Source of the DNA: Kiritimatiellia bacterium
GTDB taxonomy: Bacteria; Verrucomicrobiota; Kiritimatiellia; RFP12; UBA1067
Length of the DNA: 33,090 bases
Assembly: GCA_017525225.1 (NCBI GenBank)
Contig: JAFXTB010000021.1
Coordinates: 1-33,090 of the forward strand
Reading direction: 5' to 3'
Of this stretch, positions 32,081 to 33,090 are shown in pieces. The notes beneath the pieces are model-generated. The model did not search any database. It saw only the letters and a program-made list of their open reading frames with translations, and was not told where the DNA came from. How positions within the stretch are numbered: the first letter of the stretch is position 1; the number at the start of each line of letters is the position of its first letter. A program made the position numbers and the translations under genes.

Positions 32081-32127
32081 TAGAATTTGCTGGTGGAAAT
32101 TCTACCACATTCCTCCGTCCGTCGCAA
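32081..32127 (-). promoter_or_regulatory. Promoter with overlapping palindromes for the glycan operon
   Basis: On the reverse strand TTGCGA (32122-32127), a 17-bp spacer and an extended -10 TGGTAGAAT (-10 at 32099-32104) precede the beta-helix gene. TAGAATTT (32081-32088) and AAATTCTA (32097-32104) form a perfect inverted repeat. TGGTGGAA/TTCTACCA (32091-32107) is a second one with a single mismatch. Both cover the -10 box, as a repressor operator would. Confidence 0.6.
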
Positions 32128-32166
32128 GAAGGAGTGTTGTATCTTTCGATAAGATTATGTTGTCTT

Positions 32167-32194
32167 TAACGACTAACGACTAACGACTAGCGAC
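32167..32194. repeat. Heptanucleotide tandem repeat, four units
   Basis: TAACGAC occurs three times in a row, followed by TAGCGAC (32167-32194). The stop codon of the AAA-ATPase-like gene (32187-32189) lies within the last unit boundary, so the array is mostly its 3' untranslated end and lies about 40 bp upstream of the glycan operon -35 box. Confidence 0.85.
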
Positions 32195-33090
32195 TACCCG
32201 CCGGATCGAATCTTTCCGCAGCGTAGTCGACGAGGTGGCGCGTCCGGGAATCGAACGACAGCCCGACGAGCCAGACCGGACGGCCGTCCGCGAGATACGG
32301 CGCGGCGTAGCCCTTCTTGCGGATCTGCGCAAATGCGCGGTCGACGGCTTCGTCCACCTTCAGCTCGAAAATGCAGACACACGCCGGATGCTTCGCCACA
32401 ATGTCGGCGCGTCCGTTCGACTGTACGTCCTCCATCCTGAAGTCGAAGCCGCAACTCGCAAGGAGGAACGAGAGGCAGCGTCCGTACGAGTTTTCGTGGA
32501 CGCGCCGCTCCGTCGATCCGTACGCCATTCCGGCGTAGAGCGCCTTCAGGCCGTCGAACACGACATCCCACTTTCCGTTGATCAGCTTCTTGCCGAGCGA
32601 TCCCGCCCACGCGACAGTCTCGTTTGCCGCCACCCCGGTCATTAGCGAGCAGAGGTCGCGACGGACTTCTTCATCAGGAACGCCCAGCGCATACGCCTCG
32701 GTTACGGGGTTGTAGTCTTTGATCGTCAGATATCCCGACTGGTACAGCATGGCGACGGGCTTCAGATGCCTAAGCTCGGCAACATCGAACTCCGCCTCAT
32801 CAACATCTTCGATCAGATCCGGGGTTACAGCCAGCACCTCCTCGCGCTTGAGGTAGTTCATCAGCATCGAGGGACGCCCCGTCGTCGCCCAGGTCGCCGT
32901 GAAGCCGATTTCCTTCTTGAACAGCGTCAGCGCGACCGACACCGGGTTATAGACCGTCGTAGGATCGTTCTTCGCGAACCGGAATCCGTTGTACCACCTC
33001 TTCATCTCGGCCCGGTAGTCTTCATACGGCTTGCCCATCTTCGCGGCATGTTCGCGTAGATGTTCCTCGAAGTTCGCGGACAGTTCGTCT
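32187..33090 (-). CDS. AAA-ATPase-like/PD-(D/E)XK nuclease protein, 5' end outside the window
   Basis: The frame runs open to the right edge, so the N-terminus is missing; 300 residues are visible. An AAA-ATPase-like C-terminal segment (EMKRWYNGFRFAKNDPTTVYNPVSVALTLF) is followed by linker helices. The PD-(D/E)XK nuclease domain (PDDEXK_9-like) carries GRADIVAKHPACVCIFELKVDEA, the D-(X)n-E-L-K motif. This two-domain architecture (PF09820 plus PF08011) occurs in many copies in gut Bacteroidetes, PVC and Fusobacteria genomes; its role is not established, and defence or mobile-element association has been suggested. The P-loop should lie in the missing part. It ends at TAG 32187-32189, inside a heptamer repeat, and is on the same strand as the glycan operon but has separate function. 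Confidence 0.9.
   Translation of the reverse strand, partial: DELSANFEEHLREHAAKMGKPYEDYRAEMKRWYNGFRFAKNDPTTVYNPVSVALTLFKKEIGFTATWATTGRPSMLMNYLKREEVLAVTPDLIEDVDEAEFDVAELRHLKPVAMLYQSGYLTIKDYNPVTEAYALGVPDEEVRRDLCSLMTGVAANETVAWAGSLGKKLINGKWDVVFDGLKALYAGMAYGSTERRVHENSYGRCLSFLLASCGFDFRMEDVQSNGRADIVAKHPACVCIFELKVDEAVDRAFAQIRKKGYAAPYLADGRPVWLVGLSFDSRTRHLVDYAAERFDPAGSR

Overview
The window reads as chromosomal DNA of a GC-rich, anaerobic, glycan-degrading bacterium. The best guess is the PVC group, close to Kiritimatiellota or Lentisphaerota. The support is indirect: an oxygen-sensitive class III ribonucleotide reductase, a run of large secreted CBM9/GH123-like, GH2, SGNH and beta-helix proteins with signal peptides, a secreted FG-GAP/LamG protein beside a sodium-solute symporter, and no SusC/SusD pair. 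No rRNA, tRNA or CRISPR was found, so the taxonomy stays an inference.

Left part (1-8660). A C-terminal fragment of an unidentified, possibly transposase, CDS is followed by a reverse-strand hypothetical gene. Then comes a tight forward operon: a PD-(D/E)XK-like protein, a histidine phosphatase and the replicative polymerase dnaE, joined by 8-bp and 4-bp overlaps. A second, AT-richer PD-(D/E)XK-like gene with its own extended -10 promoter lies directly downstream. After a 396-bp AT-rich gap with hairpin and direct-repeat structure there is a RAYT-type (Y1/REP-associated) transposase. It carries an unusual C-terminal Rossmann/DprA-like region and several palindromes inside its own reading frame.

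Middle part (8640-20000). The reverse strand holds a secreted LamG/FG-GAP protein, an SSS symporter and ilvE. The divergent nrdD-nrdG pair (anaerobic dNTP synthesis) runs forward and converges on a reverse-strand rpsB-tsf-proB operon. proB sits where pyrH, another amino-acid-kinase-family gene, often follows tsf.

Right part (20062-32127). One reverse-strand operon is driven by a promoter at 32099-32127 that overlaps palindromes. In transcription order it encodes a secreted beta-helix-like protein, a LamG-CBM9-GH123-like protein, an SGNH esterase, a second CBM9-GH123-like paralogue and a 1121-residue GH2 enzyme fused to a second TIM-barrel-like module. It looks like a glycan utilisation locus for an acylated and/or amino-sugar-containing glycan, though the substrate cannot be read from sequence. 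The window ends inside an AAA-ATPase-like/PD-(D/E)XK gene of the PF09820/PF08011 type.

Six of the eight promoters proposed here carry an extended -10 element (TGn before the -10), four of them TGGTATAAT or TGGTAGAAT. This gives an internally consistent picture of the housekeeping promoter in this genome.
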